Below the pieces are notes generated by a model that was not told the origin of the DNA, made no database searches, and worked only from the letters and a program-made list of their open reading frames with translations. A stretch of DNA of 64,000 nt from positions 3,068,270 through 3,132,269 of the forward strand of contig CP003179.1 in assembly GCA_000237975.1 (NCBI GenBank), read 5' to 3'. Of this stretch, positions 51,202 through 59,757 are shown in pieces; position 1 is the stretch's first letter; the number at the start of each line of letters is the position of its first letter. Origin of the DNA: Sulfobacillus acidophilus DSM 10332. GTDB taxonomy: Bacteria > Bacillota > Sulfobacillia > Sulfobacillales > Sulfobacillaceae. Made by a program: the position numbers and the translations under genes.

Positions 51202-51510
51202 ATGCCGGTGGTAGAGGTTAAAGTGTTACCGATCGGAACCGATGAAGCCAGTATTTCTAGCTACATCCGGGATTGTTATGCCATTGCCGATTCGGCGATT
51301 GGCGTCAATGTGACGTTGACTCCCACCTCCACCATTTTAGAAGGCAGTCTGGCCAATATTTTCCCCGTCGTAGAGGCCATGCACCGAAGCCCGTTTTACC
51401 ATGGGGCGGACCGCGTCGTTACCACCATGACGATCGACGATCGTCAGGATAAGCCGTTAGACATGGTATCTTTGGTGACGTCCGTCATCTCGGATGACGC
51501 CTTATTGTAA
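51202..51510 (+). CDS. Thiamine-binding (MTH1187/DUF77, UPF0045) family protein
   Basis: 102 residues from ATG 51202 with AAGGGGGATG upstream; a frame start at 51127 has no site and lies at the panD stop. Beta-alpha-beta fold with VVEVKVLPIGTDEASISSYI, a LTPTSTILEGSLANIFPVVEAMH-like stretch (TPTSTILEG diagnostic) and VTTMTIDDRQDKPLDM. Members bind thiamine or act in its handling. Ends before two hairpins. Confidence 0.82.
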   Translation: MPVVEVKVLPIGTDEASISSYIRDCYAIADSAIGVNVTLTPTSTILEGSLANIFPVVEAMHRSPFYHGADRVVTTMTIDDRQDKPLDMVSLVTSVISDDALL

Positions 51511-51519
51511 TCCGTAGTG

Positions 51520-51640
51520 GGGGCGTGTGACGGCCGCACGCCCCTTTAAAAGTATCCACCGGGCGATAAAAGCCGGACCTATGAGGTCTTCTCCGGCTTC
51601 AGGCCGAAAAAAATCACCAGCTGATGACTGGTGATTTTTT
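51520..51640 (+). terminator. Two hairpins, second a bidirectional terminator
   Basis: Weak stem GGGGCGTG (51520-51527) / CACGCCCC (51537-51544) followed by TTT. Then a strong one: AAAAAATCACCAG (51608-51620), 7-nt loop, CTGGTGATTTTTT (51628-51640). The second works on both strands and separates the thiamine-binding gene from convergent fruA. Confidence 0.82.
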
Positions 51641-51689
51641 CGGTATCCTAGTAATGGTGAGATATTAGCCGCGCGGTATGCCTATCCCC

Positions 51690-53093
51690 TTAGGCAACCG
51701 CGCTTTCTTCTAGACTCACGCTCTTTTTCAACAGCATGACCAACCCCGCGGTCACGACCGCCCCGATGGCAATGGCTAAGGCGTAAAGCGGCCAATGCCC
51801 AATCAGCGGGAACACGAAAATCCCCCCATGCGGTGCCGGTGACGTGACCCGGAACAACATCGTCAGCATTCCGGTGATGGCCGATCCGACCATGATTGAA
51901 GGAATGACCCGAAACGGATCATTAGCGGCAAAGGGAATCGCCCCTTCGGTAATAAAGCAGAGTCCGAGTACAGCGGCCGCTTTGCCGGCATCGCGCTCTT
52001 CCGGAAGAAATTTGCCGGGGTTAATTAGTGTGGCCAAGGCCAATCCCAACGGCGGTACCATACCGGCACCCATCACCGCCGCCATAATAATCTCGCCTTC
52101 AACCGAATGCGACGCCAATAAGCCCACAGCAAAGAAATACGCCACCTTGTTGACCGGCCCCCCCATATCGAACGCCATCATCGCGCCCAGCAAAAGGCCC
52201 AGCCCGGCCGATCCGGTGGTACCCATATGGGCCAACCCGTTGGTCATCCACTCCATCAACGCCGCGATGGGCCGCCCCAGAACAAAGATCATTAAGAGCC
52301 CGACAATCCCCACCGACAGCACCGGTAAGATTAATATAGGTTTAATACCGGCCAGCGTTTTCGGCAAGCGAATTGCTTGATTCAGGAATTTGGTAATATA
52401 ACCCGCCAAAAACCCGGCTAAAATCCCTCCTAAATACCCCGCACTGGCATGCGGATTGCCGTACATCGCGCCTTGGGTGCCAATCCAGCCGCCCACCAAA
52501 CCGGGGGCAAATCCTGGTCGGTCCGCAATCGACTGCGCAATATAGGCGGCCAAAATGGGGACAAACAGTTGAAAGGCCGAGCCGCCGCCGATGTTCATAA
52601 AAGCGACCGATAACGGCGACTTGGTTTGAATGTCGACGGCAAACGACAGCGCAATAAATATCCCGCCGGCCACCACCAACGGCAGCATATGCGACACACC
52701 GTTCATCAAATGACGATAGACCGCCGGTGTCTGGGCTTTTTGCCGGGCCTTCAGTTCACTGACCCGCTCCAGATATTCGGATGCGGGTGCCGGCTGGGCC
52801 AACGCCGACTGGATTAATCCCGCCGCATCTTGGATGGCGCTGGACACGGAGGCTTGCAAAACCGGTTTGCCGCGAAAAGGCGTCAAATCGACCGCGGTGT
52901 CGGCTGCAATAATCACGGCGTCGGCGGCCTCAATATCCGCCGGCGTCAAGGCGTGCTCGACCCCGGAGGCCCCATGAGTCTCCACCCGGATTTCGTAGCC
53001 AAGTTCACGAGCCGCTTTTAATAGGGCTTCTTCGGCCATATAGGTGTGGGCAATACCGGTAGGACATGCCGTCACCGCCACAAGTTTTTTCAT
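51690..53093 (-). CDS. fruA: Fructose PTS transporter, EIIBC
   Basis: 467 residues from ATG 53093 (GGAGGATG upstream, overlaps fruK stop as ATGA); the open frame extends further but that part lies in fruK. IIB domain with phosphorylated Cys10 (ACPTGIAHTYMAEEAL), a linker, then IIC with about ten membrane helices including GGIFIALSFAV, GFLAGYITKFLNQ and the GAIPFAANDPFRVIPS substrate motif. Imports fructose and makes fructose-1-phosphate. EIIA is separate, across the shared promoter. Confidence 0.94.
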   Translation of the reverse strand: MKKLVAVTACPTGIAHTYMAEEALLKAARELGYEIRVETHGASGVEHALTPADIEAADAVIIAADTAVDLTPFRGKPVLQASVSSAIQDAAGLIQSALAQPAPASEYLERVSELKARQKAQTPAVYRHLMNGVSHMLPLVVAGGIFIALSFAVDIQTKSPLSVAFMNIGGGSAFQLFVPILAAYIAQSIADRPGFAPGLVGGWIGTQGAMYGNPHASAGYLGGILAGFLAGYITKFLNQAIRLPKTLAGIKPILILPVLSVGIVGLLMIFVLGRPIAALMEWMTNGLAHMGTTGSAGLGLLLGAMMAFDMGGPVNKVAYFFAVGLLASHSVEGEIIMAAVMGAGMVPPLGLALATLINPGKFLPEERDAGKAAAVLGLCFITEGAIPFAANDPFRVIPSIMVGSAITGMLTMLFRVTSPAPHGGIFVFPLIGHWPLYALAIAIGAVVTAGLVMLLKKSVSLEESAVA

Positions 53094-54067
53094 CCGGCAT
53101 CCTCCTCTCGATGGACCGTAATAGACGATAACAAGGATTGAATTTGATTTAACGGAGGCACGCGCGTTCCGGCCTGCATTACGGCCGCAGTCCCTAGAGC
53201 GGCCGCCCAGCGCATGGTGTCTGTCCAAGACCACCGCCAATAGTGGCCGGACAAAAGCCCCGCCACGACGGCATCCCCTGCTCCGACCGACGACTGCACC
53301 GGTACCGTCGGCACCCGAACCTGGTACGTGGCGTCTCGGCTGACCACCAACAAGCCGTCCGGCCCCCGTGATACCACCACAGAAAGGACTCCCGCGTCCT
53401 CGACCATGGCCCGGGCTGCCCGTTGAATCGCGGCCTCGGAATCTAAAAGCCGGTCTGACCAGTTTTGGAGCTCCATCAGATTCGGCTTGACAATATCCGG
53501 TCGTGCCTGAATCCCGGCCGCTAAGGCGGCCTGACTGGTGTCTAGCACGGTGTGAATCCCCCGCCGGCGAGCTTCTTGAATCATCTCGGCATACCAATCG
53601 GATGGTGCTCCCGGCGGTAATTGCCCACAAAGGGCGACCCAGCCCCCGGTATCCACCCGGTCGAAGCAACGTTCGGCCAGCCGCGCCAGCTCTTCCGCCG
53701 ACGATGCCAACGCCTCCGCGTTAAATTCGGTCAGCCGCCCCTCGGCATCCGTGATTTTCACGTTAATACGGGTTTCCCCGTCACACGGCAGGAAGTCGCA
53801 CGAAATCCCCTGGGCTTTCAGTTGGGCTTGAATCCAAGCCCCGCGGGAACCGCCCGCCAATCCGCTGGCCAGCACGGGCACGCCTAAGCCATGCAGCACC
53901 TTGGCCACATTAATGCCCTTGCCGCCTGGATCTTGCCGGGAGTCTTTGACCCGATGGAGCGTCCCGGGCGTCATGGTGTCCACCCGGAAAGACAGGTCGA
54001 CGGCAGGCGTAAGCGTCACGGTGACCACCGGGAAAGTTTTACGCGAAATGTCCTCTGTTGGCATCAT
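53090..54067 (-). CDS. fruK: 1-phosphofructokinase
   Basis: 325 residues. PfkB-family kinase converting fructose-1-phosphate to fructose-1,6-bisphosphate. VVTVTLTPAVDLSF opening, DPGGKGINVAKVLHGLG substrate loop, ATP site and catalytic Asp in VQSSVGAGDAVVAGLLSG. Overlaps fruR by 4 bp and fruA by 4 bp, so translation of all three is coupled. Confidence 0.93.
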   Translation of the reverse strand: MMPTEDISRKTFPVVTVTLTPAVDLSFRVDTMTPGTLHRVKDSRQDPGGKGINVAKVLHGLGVPVLASGLAGGSRGAWIQAQLKAQGISCDFLPCDGETRINVKITDAEGRLTEFNAEALASSAEELARLAERCFDRVDTGGWVALCGQLPPGAPSDWYAEMIQEARRRGIHTVLDTSQAALAAGIQARPDIVKPNLMELQNWSDRLLDSEAAIQRAARAMVEDAGVLSVVVSRGPDGLLVVSRDATYQVRVPTVPVQSSVGAGDAVVAGLLSGHYWRWSWTDTMRWAAALGTAAVMQAGTRVPPLNQIQSLLSSITVHREEDAG

Positions 54068-54837
54068 ATGTCCTTCTCCTGCGGGGTTTTGACCAGGGTG
54101 TCGGTTTGCCTGAGCACCTCATTCCACTGAGGCGGCACGGGCTGATCACAAATAAGCACGTCGATCGCCTGCCAATCGGCCACCTGCACCAAACTGACTT
54201 CACCCAACTTGGAATAATCCGCCACCACGATCACCTGACGAGCGGCCTGAATCATGGCTTGTTTGGTTTCCGCCTCCCAAAGATTCGGCGTCGTAATGCC
54301 GTGTACGAGGTCAACCCCGTTGGCTCCTAAAAACAACCGGTCGGCATGCAACATCCGAAGGGCACGTTCGGCCAAGGGGCCCACCAGGGATCCCGTTATC
54401 GGACGCAGTTCACCGCCCGGCATAATGACCTGAATCTCCTTTTTCAGTCGCAATTCGGCCGCAATGGCCAAGCTATTGGTAATCACCGTCAGCGGAAAAA
54501 CGTTCAATGCCTGGGCTATCGCCAGGGTTGTGGTACCGGCATCAAGCAATATGGTGTCGCCCGGTTGGATGTACTCCAAAGCCAGACGGGCGATCGTCGC
54601 CTTGGCCTCGGGGTACTGCACCGTCTTCTCCTCCAAAGTGGGCTCAAACGAGGCTAATGCCGGCGCCAAGGCGCCGCCATGAGTCCTTTTTAAGAGACCT
54701 TGGTCCTCGAGTTGTTGCAAATCGCGCCGAATGGTGGAGGGCGACACGTCAAACGCACGCGCTAAATCAGCCACGGCGATACTAAGGTTTTGTGAGACCA
54801 TCGCCAAAATTTTGGACCGACGCTCATCCGAAAACAT
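54064..54837 (-). CDS. fruR: DeoR-family transcriptional regulator of the fructose genes
   Basis: 257 residues. N-terminal DeoR HTH: ERRSKILAMVSQNLSIAVADLARAFDVSPSTIRRDLQQLE (VSPSTIRRDL diagnostic), then the sugar-phosphate sensing domain with IQPGDTILLDAGTTTLAIAQAL and FLGANGVDLVHGITTPN. Likely a repressor relieved by fructose-1-phosphate. GCAGGTGA precedes the ATG. It is the first gene of fruR-fruK-fruA and divergent from EIIA. Confidence 0.92.
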   Translation of the reverse strand: MFSDERRSKILAMVSQNLSIAVADLARAFDVSPSTIRRDLQQLEDQGLLKRTHGGALAPALASFEPTLEEKTVQYPEAKATIARLALEYIQPGDTILLDAGTTTLAIAQALNVFPLTVITNSLAIAAELRLKKEIQVIMPGGELRPITGSLVGPLAERALRMLHADRLFLGANGVDLVHGITTPNLWEAETKQAMIQAARQVIVVADYSKLGEVSLVQVADWQAIDVLICDQPVPPQWNEVLRQTDTLVKTPQEKDI

Positions 54838-54873
54838 GCGAGATCACCTGCTTATTATCTATCGCCTGTGGTT

Positions 54874-54920
54874 GTTTGTGCGTGTTTGTGCTTGATTACG
54901 CTCATTATATTCGTTAGAAT
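54874..54920 (+). promoter_or_regulatory. fru divergent regulatory region: two operator-like repeats and a promoter
   Basis: GTTTGTGC occurs twice 10 bp apart (54874-54881, 54884-54891), one helical turn, as DeoR-family operators often do. Directly next to them is a rightward SigA promoter TTGATT (54892-54897), 17 bp, TAGAAT (54915-54920). A repressor on the repeats would cover the -35 edge. The leftward promoter is not clear. Confidence 0.62.
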
Positions 54921-54979
54921 AAATCCGTGTCAATCGCCTTATTTGCGCGTCAATCCATAAGATTTCGGGGAGGATCACG

Positions 54980-55420
54980 ATGGCACCGTTTATTGTGCAA
55001 TGGGAGATACCCGCGACATCGCGGGACCAGGTAATTACCCAACTGGTGTCGACTGCCGCCGCCCACGGCCGGGTTCATGCGATTGAGCCGGTCGTGCAGG
55101 AAGTGATTGCGCGAGAGCAAGCAGGCAGCACCGGATTCGGGCAAGGGTTTGCTATTCCGCACGGCAAATCGGACGCGGTTCAAGAACCGACGGTTCTCTT
55201 TGCCCGATTGGCATCCCCGGTTGATTGGCAAGCCTTAGACGGGCAACCGGTCCAATTCGTCTTTTTGATATTAGTCCCCAATACCGGCAGCCAAGAGCAT
55301 TTGCATATGTTGGCGATTTTGGCGCGAAAGCTCATGCACCCGGAATTTGTCCAAGACATTCGCCAAGCGACATCGCCCGAGGCGCTTGAAGCCATCCTGC
55401 ACCGCGAACTCATCCAATAA
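54980..55420 (+). CDS. PTS fructose-type EIIA component
   Basis: 146 residues. Phosphate carrier from HPr to the FruA IIB domain. Active His61 in GFAIPHGKSDAV, a conserved EIIA-2 motif, and VFLILVPNTGSQEHLHMLAILARKL in the core. GGGGAGGATC 6-8 bp before the ATG. First gene of EIIA-ptsH-ptsI on the opposite strand from fruA. Confidence 0.9.
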   Translation: MAPFIVQWEIPATSRDQVITQLVSTAAAHGRVHAIEPVVQEVIAREQAGSTGFGQGFAIPHGKSDAVQEPTVLFARLASPVDWQALDGQPVQFVFLILVPNTGSQEHLHMLAILARKLMHPEFVQDIRQATSPEALEAILHRELIQ

Positions 55421-55457
55421 CGTCCACTTTTTGGTACACTGAAACGGGGGATTGGAA

Positions 55458-55724
55458 ATGGTACGTCAACCGGCCGTCGTTCAATTCAGCCAAGGGCTCC
55501 ATGCCCGGCCGGCATCTGAATTGGTGAAGCTGGCAAGCCGATATACTTGCCGGATTACCATCATTAAAGATGATCGAGCCGTAGACGCCAAAAGCATTTT
55601 GGGCGTCATGTCCCTGGGGGCGGAACCGGGATCGACGGTGACAATTGAAGCCGACGGACCGGACGCCTCCGACGCCGTCGACGCACTGGTCCAATTTTTA
55701 CAAAAAGAAGGCGCCTCGTCATGA
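55458..55724 (+). CDS. ptsH: Phosphocarrier protein HPr
   Basis: 88 residues from ATG 55458 (GGGGG 7 bp upstream; the TTG six bases earlier is less likely). His15 in QGLHARPASEL accepts phosphate from Enzyme I; Ser46 in DAKSILGVMSLG matches the regulatory serine of Firmicutes HPr, phosphorylated by HPr kinase. The kinase is not in the window. Overlaps ptsI by 4 bp. Confidence 0.94.
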   Translation: MVRQPAVVQFSQGLHARPASELVKLASRYTCRITIIKDDRAVDAKSILGVMSLGAEPGSTVTIEADGPDASDAVDALVQFLQKEGASS

Positions 55725-57445
55725 GCATAACATGGTCCGGAATACCGGCGTCTCCCGGGGTTGCCATCGGCCCGGCCCGCATCTGGGTGAAAAAACCGAC
55801 CGTCGGCCCGCGTCGCCAAGGGAGTCGGCCAGCCGAAGAAAAGGCCCGTTTTGAGGCCGCTTTACAAGAAAGCCGCGACGACTTGACCCGCTTATATACT
55901 AAAGCGCTGGAGGCCGCAGGGGGAGAGACCGCCGCAATTTTTGAGGCCCATCAAGCCATGTTGGACGATCCGAGTTTTCATGCACTGGTTTCGACGCGCA
56001 TCGAAGAGCACGGGCTTAGCGCCGAAGTTGCCGTAGAAGAAGCCGTCGAAGAACTCGCATCCCTTTTCACCCGGTTGGACGACCCGTATCTCCGTCAGCG
56101 GGCGGCTGATGTCCGTGATATGGGGCAACGCGTCATCCGCCACCTGGTCGGAGACCCTCTTCCGACGTTCCCCCCGGGCATGCCTCCCGCTGTTATCGTC
56201 GCCGACGATTTGTTACCGTCGGATACGGTAGAATTCGATAAAAAGTCCGTGCTGGGCTTCGTAACCGTCCAGGGGGGAAAGACCTCTCATAGCGCCATTA
56301 TTGCTCAAACGTTAGGCATTCCGGCAGTGGTCGGATTACCGCCCGAGATTTTGACGGAGGTTCACGACCACGACACCTTGATAATCGATGGGGAGACCGG
56401 ACGCGTCATCGCCCGCCCCTCACCGTCGGAGGAGGCCCCGTATCAACAAAAAGTACGGGACCGGCAACAGTGGGAAGCCGGGTTGCAACCCCTCATCCAT
56501 CGCCCCACCGTCACACAAGACGGCCATCGCGTCGAATTAGTCGCCAACATTGCTACCCTAAACGACGTCAAACCGGCCCTGGAGCATGGCGCCGAAGGCA
56601 TCGGGCTTTTCCGCACCGAGTTCTTGTTCATGAATCGCGATACGCTCCCGAGCGAAGACGAACAATATCAGGTATACCGTACCGTCGTCGAGCAAATGGC
56701 AGGCCGTCCCACGATTATTCGCACCCTCGATATCGGCGGCGATAAAGAGGTCCCGGCTCTTCATCTCGCCCCCGAAGCGAATCCGTTTTTAGGCTATCGG
56801 GCCATACGGCTCTGTCTGGACCGCCCGGAGCTTTTCTTGACGCAATTACGCGCCCTATATCGCGCGGCCCAACACGGGCCGATCGGGATCATGTTCCCGA
56901 TGGTCACGACCCGTCGAGAAATCACGGAAGCTCGCCGCCTCCTAACGGCCGCAAAAAACGATTTGAAGAAAAAAGGCGTCGCCGTACCCCGTCCACCACA
57001 AGTCGGCATCATGATTGAAACCCCGGCGGCCGCCTTGATGGCGGATCGGTTAGCCGCCGACGTGGATTTCTTCTCCATCGGCACCAATGATCTCACCCAA
57101 TATACGATGGCCTGCGATCGCCTCAATCCCACCGTTGCCGCTCTCTATCAACCCTACCACCCGGCTGTTTTACGGTTGATTCGTCACGTTATCGAGGGGG
57201 CTCATGCCCACCAAAAATGGGTCGGCCTTTGTGGGGAGATGGCGAGCGATCCGATCGCCATTCCCCTGTTACTCGGTCTCGGTCTTGATGAATTTTCGGT
57301 CAATCCCGGGAAAATATTACCCGCCCGAGCCCGAATTGCCGGTTTAAACCGGCAGACCTTACGTCCGTTAGCCGAGGCGGCTTTAGACTTGAATGAAGCC
57401 GAAGACGTCCGACAGTTGGTCGAACGCGCCCTCGGCTCCTCCTAA
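55721..57445 (+). CDS. ptsI: PTS Enzyme I (phosphoenolpyruvate-protein phosphotransferase)
   Basis: 574 residues, full length. N-terminal HPr-binding domain, phospho-His190 in GGKTSHSAIIAQTLGIPAVVG (first part diagnostic), and the PEP-binding barrel with GLFRTEFLFMNR, RTLDIGGDKEVP, FFSIGTNDLTQYTMACDR and WVGLCGEMASDP. Its presence beside fruA and ptsH makes the fructose PTS self-sufficient. Convergent with dcd, 4-bp overlap. Confidence 0.96.
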   Translation: MSITWSGIPASPGVAIGPARIWVKKPTVGPRRQGSRPAEEKARFEAALQESRDDLTRLYTKALEAAGGETAAIFEAHQAMLDDPSFHALVSTRIEEHGLSAEVAVEEAVEELASLFTRLDDPYLRQRAADVRDMGQRVIRHLVGDPLPTFPPGMPPAVIVADDLLPSDTVEFDKKSVLGFVTVQGGKTSHSAIIAQTLGIPAVVGLPPEILTEVHDHDTLIIDGETGRVIARPSPSEEAPYQQKVRDRQQWEAGLQPLIHRPTVTQDGHRVELVANIATLNDVKPALEHGAEGIGLFRTEFLFMNRDTLPSEDEQYQVYRTVVEQMAGRPTIIRTLDIGGDKEVPALHLAPEANPFLGYRAIRLCLDRPELFLTQLRALYRAAQHGPIGIMFPMVTTRREITEARRLLTAAKNDLKKKGVAVPRPPQVGIMIETPAAALMADRLAADVDFFSIGTNDLTQYTMACDRLNPTVAALYQPYHPAVLRLIRHVIEGAHAHQKWVGLCGEMASDPIAIPLLLGLGLDEFSVNPGKILPARARIAGLNRQTLRPLAEAALDLNEAEDVRQLVERALGSS

Positions 57446-58074
57446 TCCATCGGACGGGACTCCTCCAGCCGATATTCACGGGCCAATGCCCGAATCACCC
57501 GCCAATCCCGATCGAGAGAGAGCTTGGAGAATTCGGGCCCTACCGGGCCCGTATATTTTCCTCCTTGCTGCGCATACGCCACGCCGGCACCGGTAACCGT
57601 GTGGAACACCAATTGGGCAATGCGCGTCCCGGGGTAGAGATACACCGGCGTGTCGCCTAAATTGGCCAATTCCAACGTAAGACTCCCGCGATAGCCTGGC
57701 GAGACCATGACGGCGGTGGCAACAATGAGCCCCAAGCGCCCCCAAGACGACCGACCGATCACATAAGCCATCAAATCGTTCGGTACCTGCAAAAATTCCA
57801 GGGTCGCCCCTAATACCAGCTGATTCGGGTGCAAAATCATTTTGCCGCCAATCGGCACCCGCACCCGTTCTTGATAGTCATTCGCGTCGTCATCCATCAC
57901 CAACGGATCAATGGGACCGCGAGCCGACCGTTTCATAAGGATAAATTCTTGCCCCAACCGCACATCGATCGATCCGCCGCGCACCTGTTCCGGTGACAAG
58001 AGCGGCGTCACCAGCAATCGTTCCGCCACTGGCCGCGACATCCGTTCCCATAATTCCGCTTCCCCGACAACCAT
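57442..58074 (-). CDS. dcd: dCTP deaminase
   Basis: 210 residues from ATG 58074 (GAGAGGATT upstream; an ATG at 58095 lies within the preceding gene). Removes the amino group of dCTP to give dUTP for dTMP synthesis. GGSIDVRLGQEFIL, VIGRSSWGRLGLIVATAV (substrate-binding GRSS-W-R) and PGYRGSLTLELAN are family signatures. It may be the bifunctional dUTP-forming/hydrolysing type, which cannot be settled here. Follows the unknown gene by 2 bp. Confidence 0.9.
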   Translation of the reverse strand: MVVGEAELWERMSRPVAERLLVTPLLSPEQVRGGSIDVRLGQEFILMKRSARGPIDPLVMDDDANDYQERVRVPIGGKMILHPNQLVLGATLEFLQVPNDLMAYVIGRSSWGRLGLIVATAVMVSPGYRGSLTLELANLGDTPVYLYPGTRIAQLVFHTVTGAGVAYAQQGGKYTGPVGPEFSKLSLDRDWRVIRALAREYRLEESRPMD

Positions 58075-58076
58075 TG

Positions 58077-58817
58077 TTAGCGAATCCTCTCCCATGCGTG
58101 AATTAACCAGCGGCCCTCCAAAGCCTTATACGCGAGACCGGCCAAGACCCGTCGTTCACTGTCGGGCACCTGGTGTAACGCCAATAACACCGGCACCTCG
58201 CCCTCCACCCCGGCTCCGCCCGGCTGATGGGGCACCAACCCGTAGAGTAACTGGTCCAGATATTCCTGATAGGCGGGCACCTGCGGCCAGCGTAACGTGA
58301 CACCGCCATGAGACGTCGTCGGGTACCACTGGCTAACATCGGATAAATGCCACGCCTCCTCAAAGTCCCGGTAGGCTTTCAGATAATCGGACGCCGAAAA
58401 TCCGACCATGGTCACGGGCACGCGACCGGACCAGGCTGCCAATAACGTGGCCGGGCCCAACCACTCGGCGACCTTTTGACACCGGTCGGGCTGTTGACGT
58501 GCCCAGACCACCGCCGACGCGGCCATGGCCAGCGGATCCCACCCGAGATATTCGGGATATCCGAGCAACACCCCCTCGGGGGATTCTAAAATGTCCCAGC
58601 GGTGAGCCGGCACGGCCCACCAAGGACGGTGGTCGAGTCGACTGAGCCAGTTCATCATGCCTTCCGCCACCGGATGCGGTTTGACCAGAAGCCGGGACAA
58701 CCACCACTCGGCCTGTTCTCCGTCCGACTCCCGCAATACCGCTTGGGGGGCTTGAGGCGCGCGGGCCGCCAAATCGCGCCGCCATTCGATATATGCCTCA
58801 TCTTGCCACAGACCCAC
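58077..58817 (-). CDS. Unknown Trp-rich protein cotranscribed with dcd
   Basis: 246 residues from GTG 58817 (GGAAGGG upstream). Not recognised. Unusually rich in Trp (about 15) and Tyr, helical, no membrane helix or signal peptide: EAYIEWRRDLAARAPQAP, MNWLSRLDHRPWWAVPAHRW, GWDPLAMAASAVVWARQQ, YPTTSHGGVTLRWPQ, and LAGLAYKALEGRWLIHAW. Two bp separate it from dcd, so the two are coupled. Could be a nucleotide-related or DNA-processing partner, but nothing shows it. Confidence 0.55.
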   Translation of the reverse strand: MGLWQDEAYIEWRRDLAARAPQAPQAVLRESDGEQAEWWLSRLLVKPHPVAEGMMNWLSRLDHRPWWAVPAHRWDILESPEGVLLGYPEYLGWDPLAMAASAVVWARQQPDRCQKVAEWLGPATLLAAWSGRVPVTMVGFSASDYLKAYRDFEEAWHLSDVSQWYPTTSHGGVTLRWPQVPAYQEYLDQLLYGLVPHQPGGAGVEGEVPVLLALHQVPDSERRVLAGLAYKALEGRWLIHAWERIR

Positions 58818-58914
58818 GAAATCGCCATTCCCTTCCCTAAATCGGCATCCATCGCCCTTTTGCGATAGGTGTCTTCTATGCTACCATTAACGCGTCTGCC
58901 TTTACGAATTTTCA

Positions 58915-58936
58915 CCCGCTCGAGCGGGGGTTTTTT
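58915..58936 (+). terminator. Terminator-like hairpin in the leader of the UPF0637 gene
   Basis: CCCGCTCGAGCGGG (58915-58928), a perfect palindrome, then GG and TTTTTT (58931-58936), ending one base before the GGAAAGGA ribosome site. On plus it would stop transcripts entering the gene, so it may attenuate its expression. No upstream plus gene needs it. Confidence 0.68.
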
Positions 58937-58953
58937 GGAAAGGAAATCTAACC

Positions 58954-59601
58954 ATGTATCAGTTTCCGGGTTTCACCAAAGAGGATTTCAAAGTGTTTTT
59001 AATTCCTGAATTTCATGAACGCATGTCCCGGCTTCGAACCCAAATTCGACCGAAGCTGGCCATGCTGGGGGAAGATTTAGCGCCCCAACTGGCGACGTTG
59101 ACCGGGCATCCGATGTTTCCCCACACGGCCTCGCACGCCCGCCGACGGGTCAACCCTCCCGACGATACGTGGGTGGCCTTTTCCCGCTCGGAGCGGGGAT
59201 ATAAACGCTACGCCCATTTTGAAGTCGGCGTGGCCTTAGACTATGTCTTCATTCGCTTTGTCATCAAGCCGGAAGGCGAGGAAGATAAACGCGTCCTCAT
59301 CCGCTATTTGGAGGAGAACGGTCCCGTTGCCCTCGCGTTGTCGGATCCCCGGCCGCTTTATTGGTACCGGGATGACCATGGAAAAGACCCGTTACCCTTA
59401 GCTCGGATAGGGTCCGATGAATGGCCCGAGATCATCCGGCACGCCCAAGTCAAAAGCCATGGGTTTACCGTCGGAGTGGTGATTCCCTCAGACGATCCGG
59501 TCGTCCGCAGTGCCGAGCTGATTGGGCAAGCCTATAATACTGTAGCCCATCTGGTACCATTATATCGATCCAGCCTATCCGTCATCCAACCGCAATCCTA
59601 A
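58954..59601 (+). CDS. UPF0637 (DUF1054/YktB) family protein
   Basis: 215 residues, full length. Opening FPGFTKEDFKVFLIPEFHERMSRLRTQIRPKL (FTKEDF...F diagnostic), FPHTASHARRRVNPPDDTWVAFS and HFEVGVALDYVFIRFVIKPE match the family, found across Bacillales and relatives. Function unknown. Leader hairpin immediately upstream; GGAAAGGA 10 bp before the ATG. Confidence 0.9.
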   Translation: MYQFPGFTKEDFKVFLIPEFHERMSRLRTQIRPKLAMLGEDLAPQLATLTGHPMFPHTASHARRRVNPPDDTWVAFSRSERGYKRYAHFEVGVALDYVFIRFVIKPEGEEDKRVLIRYLEENGPVALALSDPRPLYWYRDDHGKDPLPLARIGSDEWPEIIRHAQVKSHGFTVGVVIPSDDPVVRSAELIGQAYNTVAHLVPLYRSSLSVIQPQS

Positions 59602-59757
59602 TCGCCCGCCCTCGTCCATCCCGGACGGGGGCTCGGGTTGCCGACCCCAAAATCCCCCAGGCGTAATTCCCCCCTCGCATGATTTCTATTCGTCGATAAT
59701 TCCATTAGAATGAAGCCAGCATCCTTATCTCCCAGCTCACTAAAGGGGGCTACACAG

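Noticed and set aside
53094-53669. N-terminal extension of the fruA frame
   Set aside because: Antisense-free but out-of-frame reading of fruK; Cys-containing IIB start at 53093 has a ribosome site.
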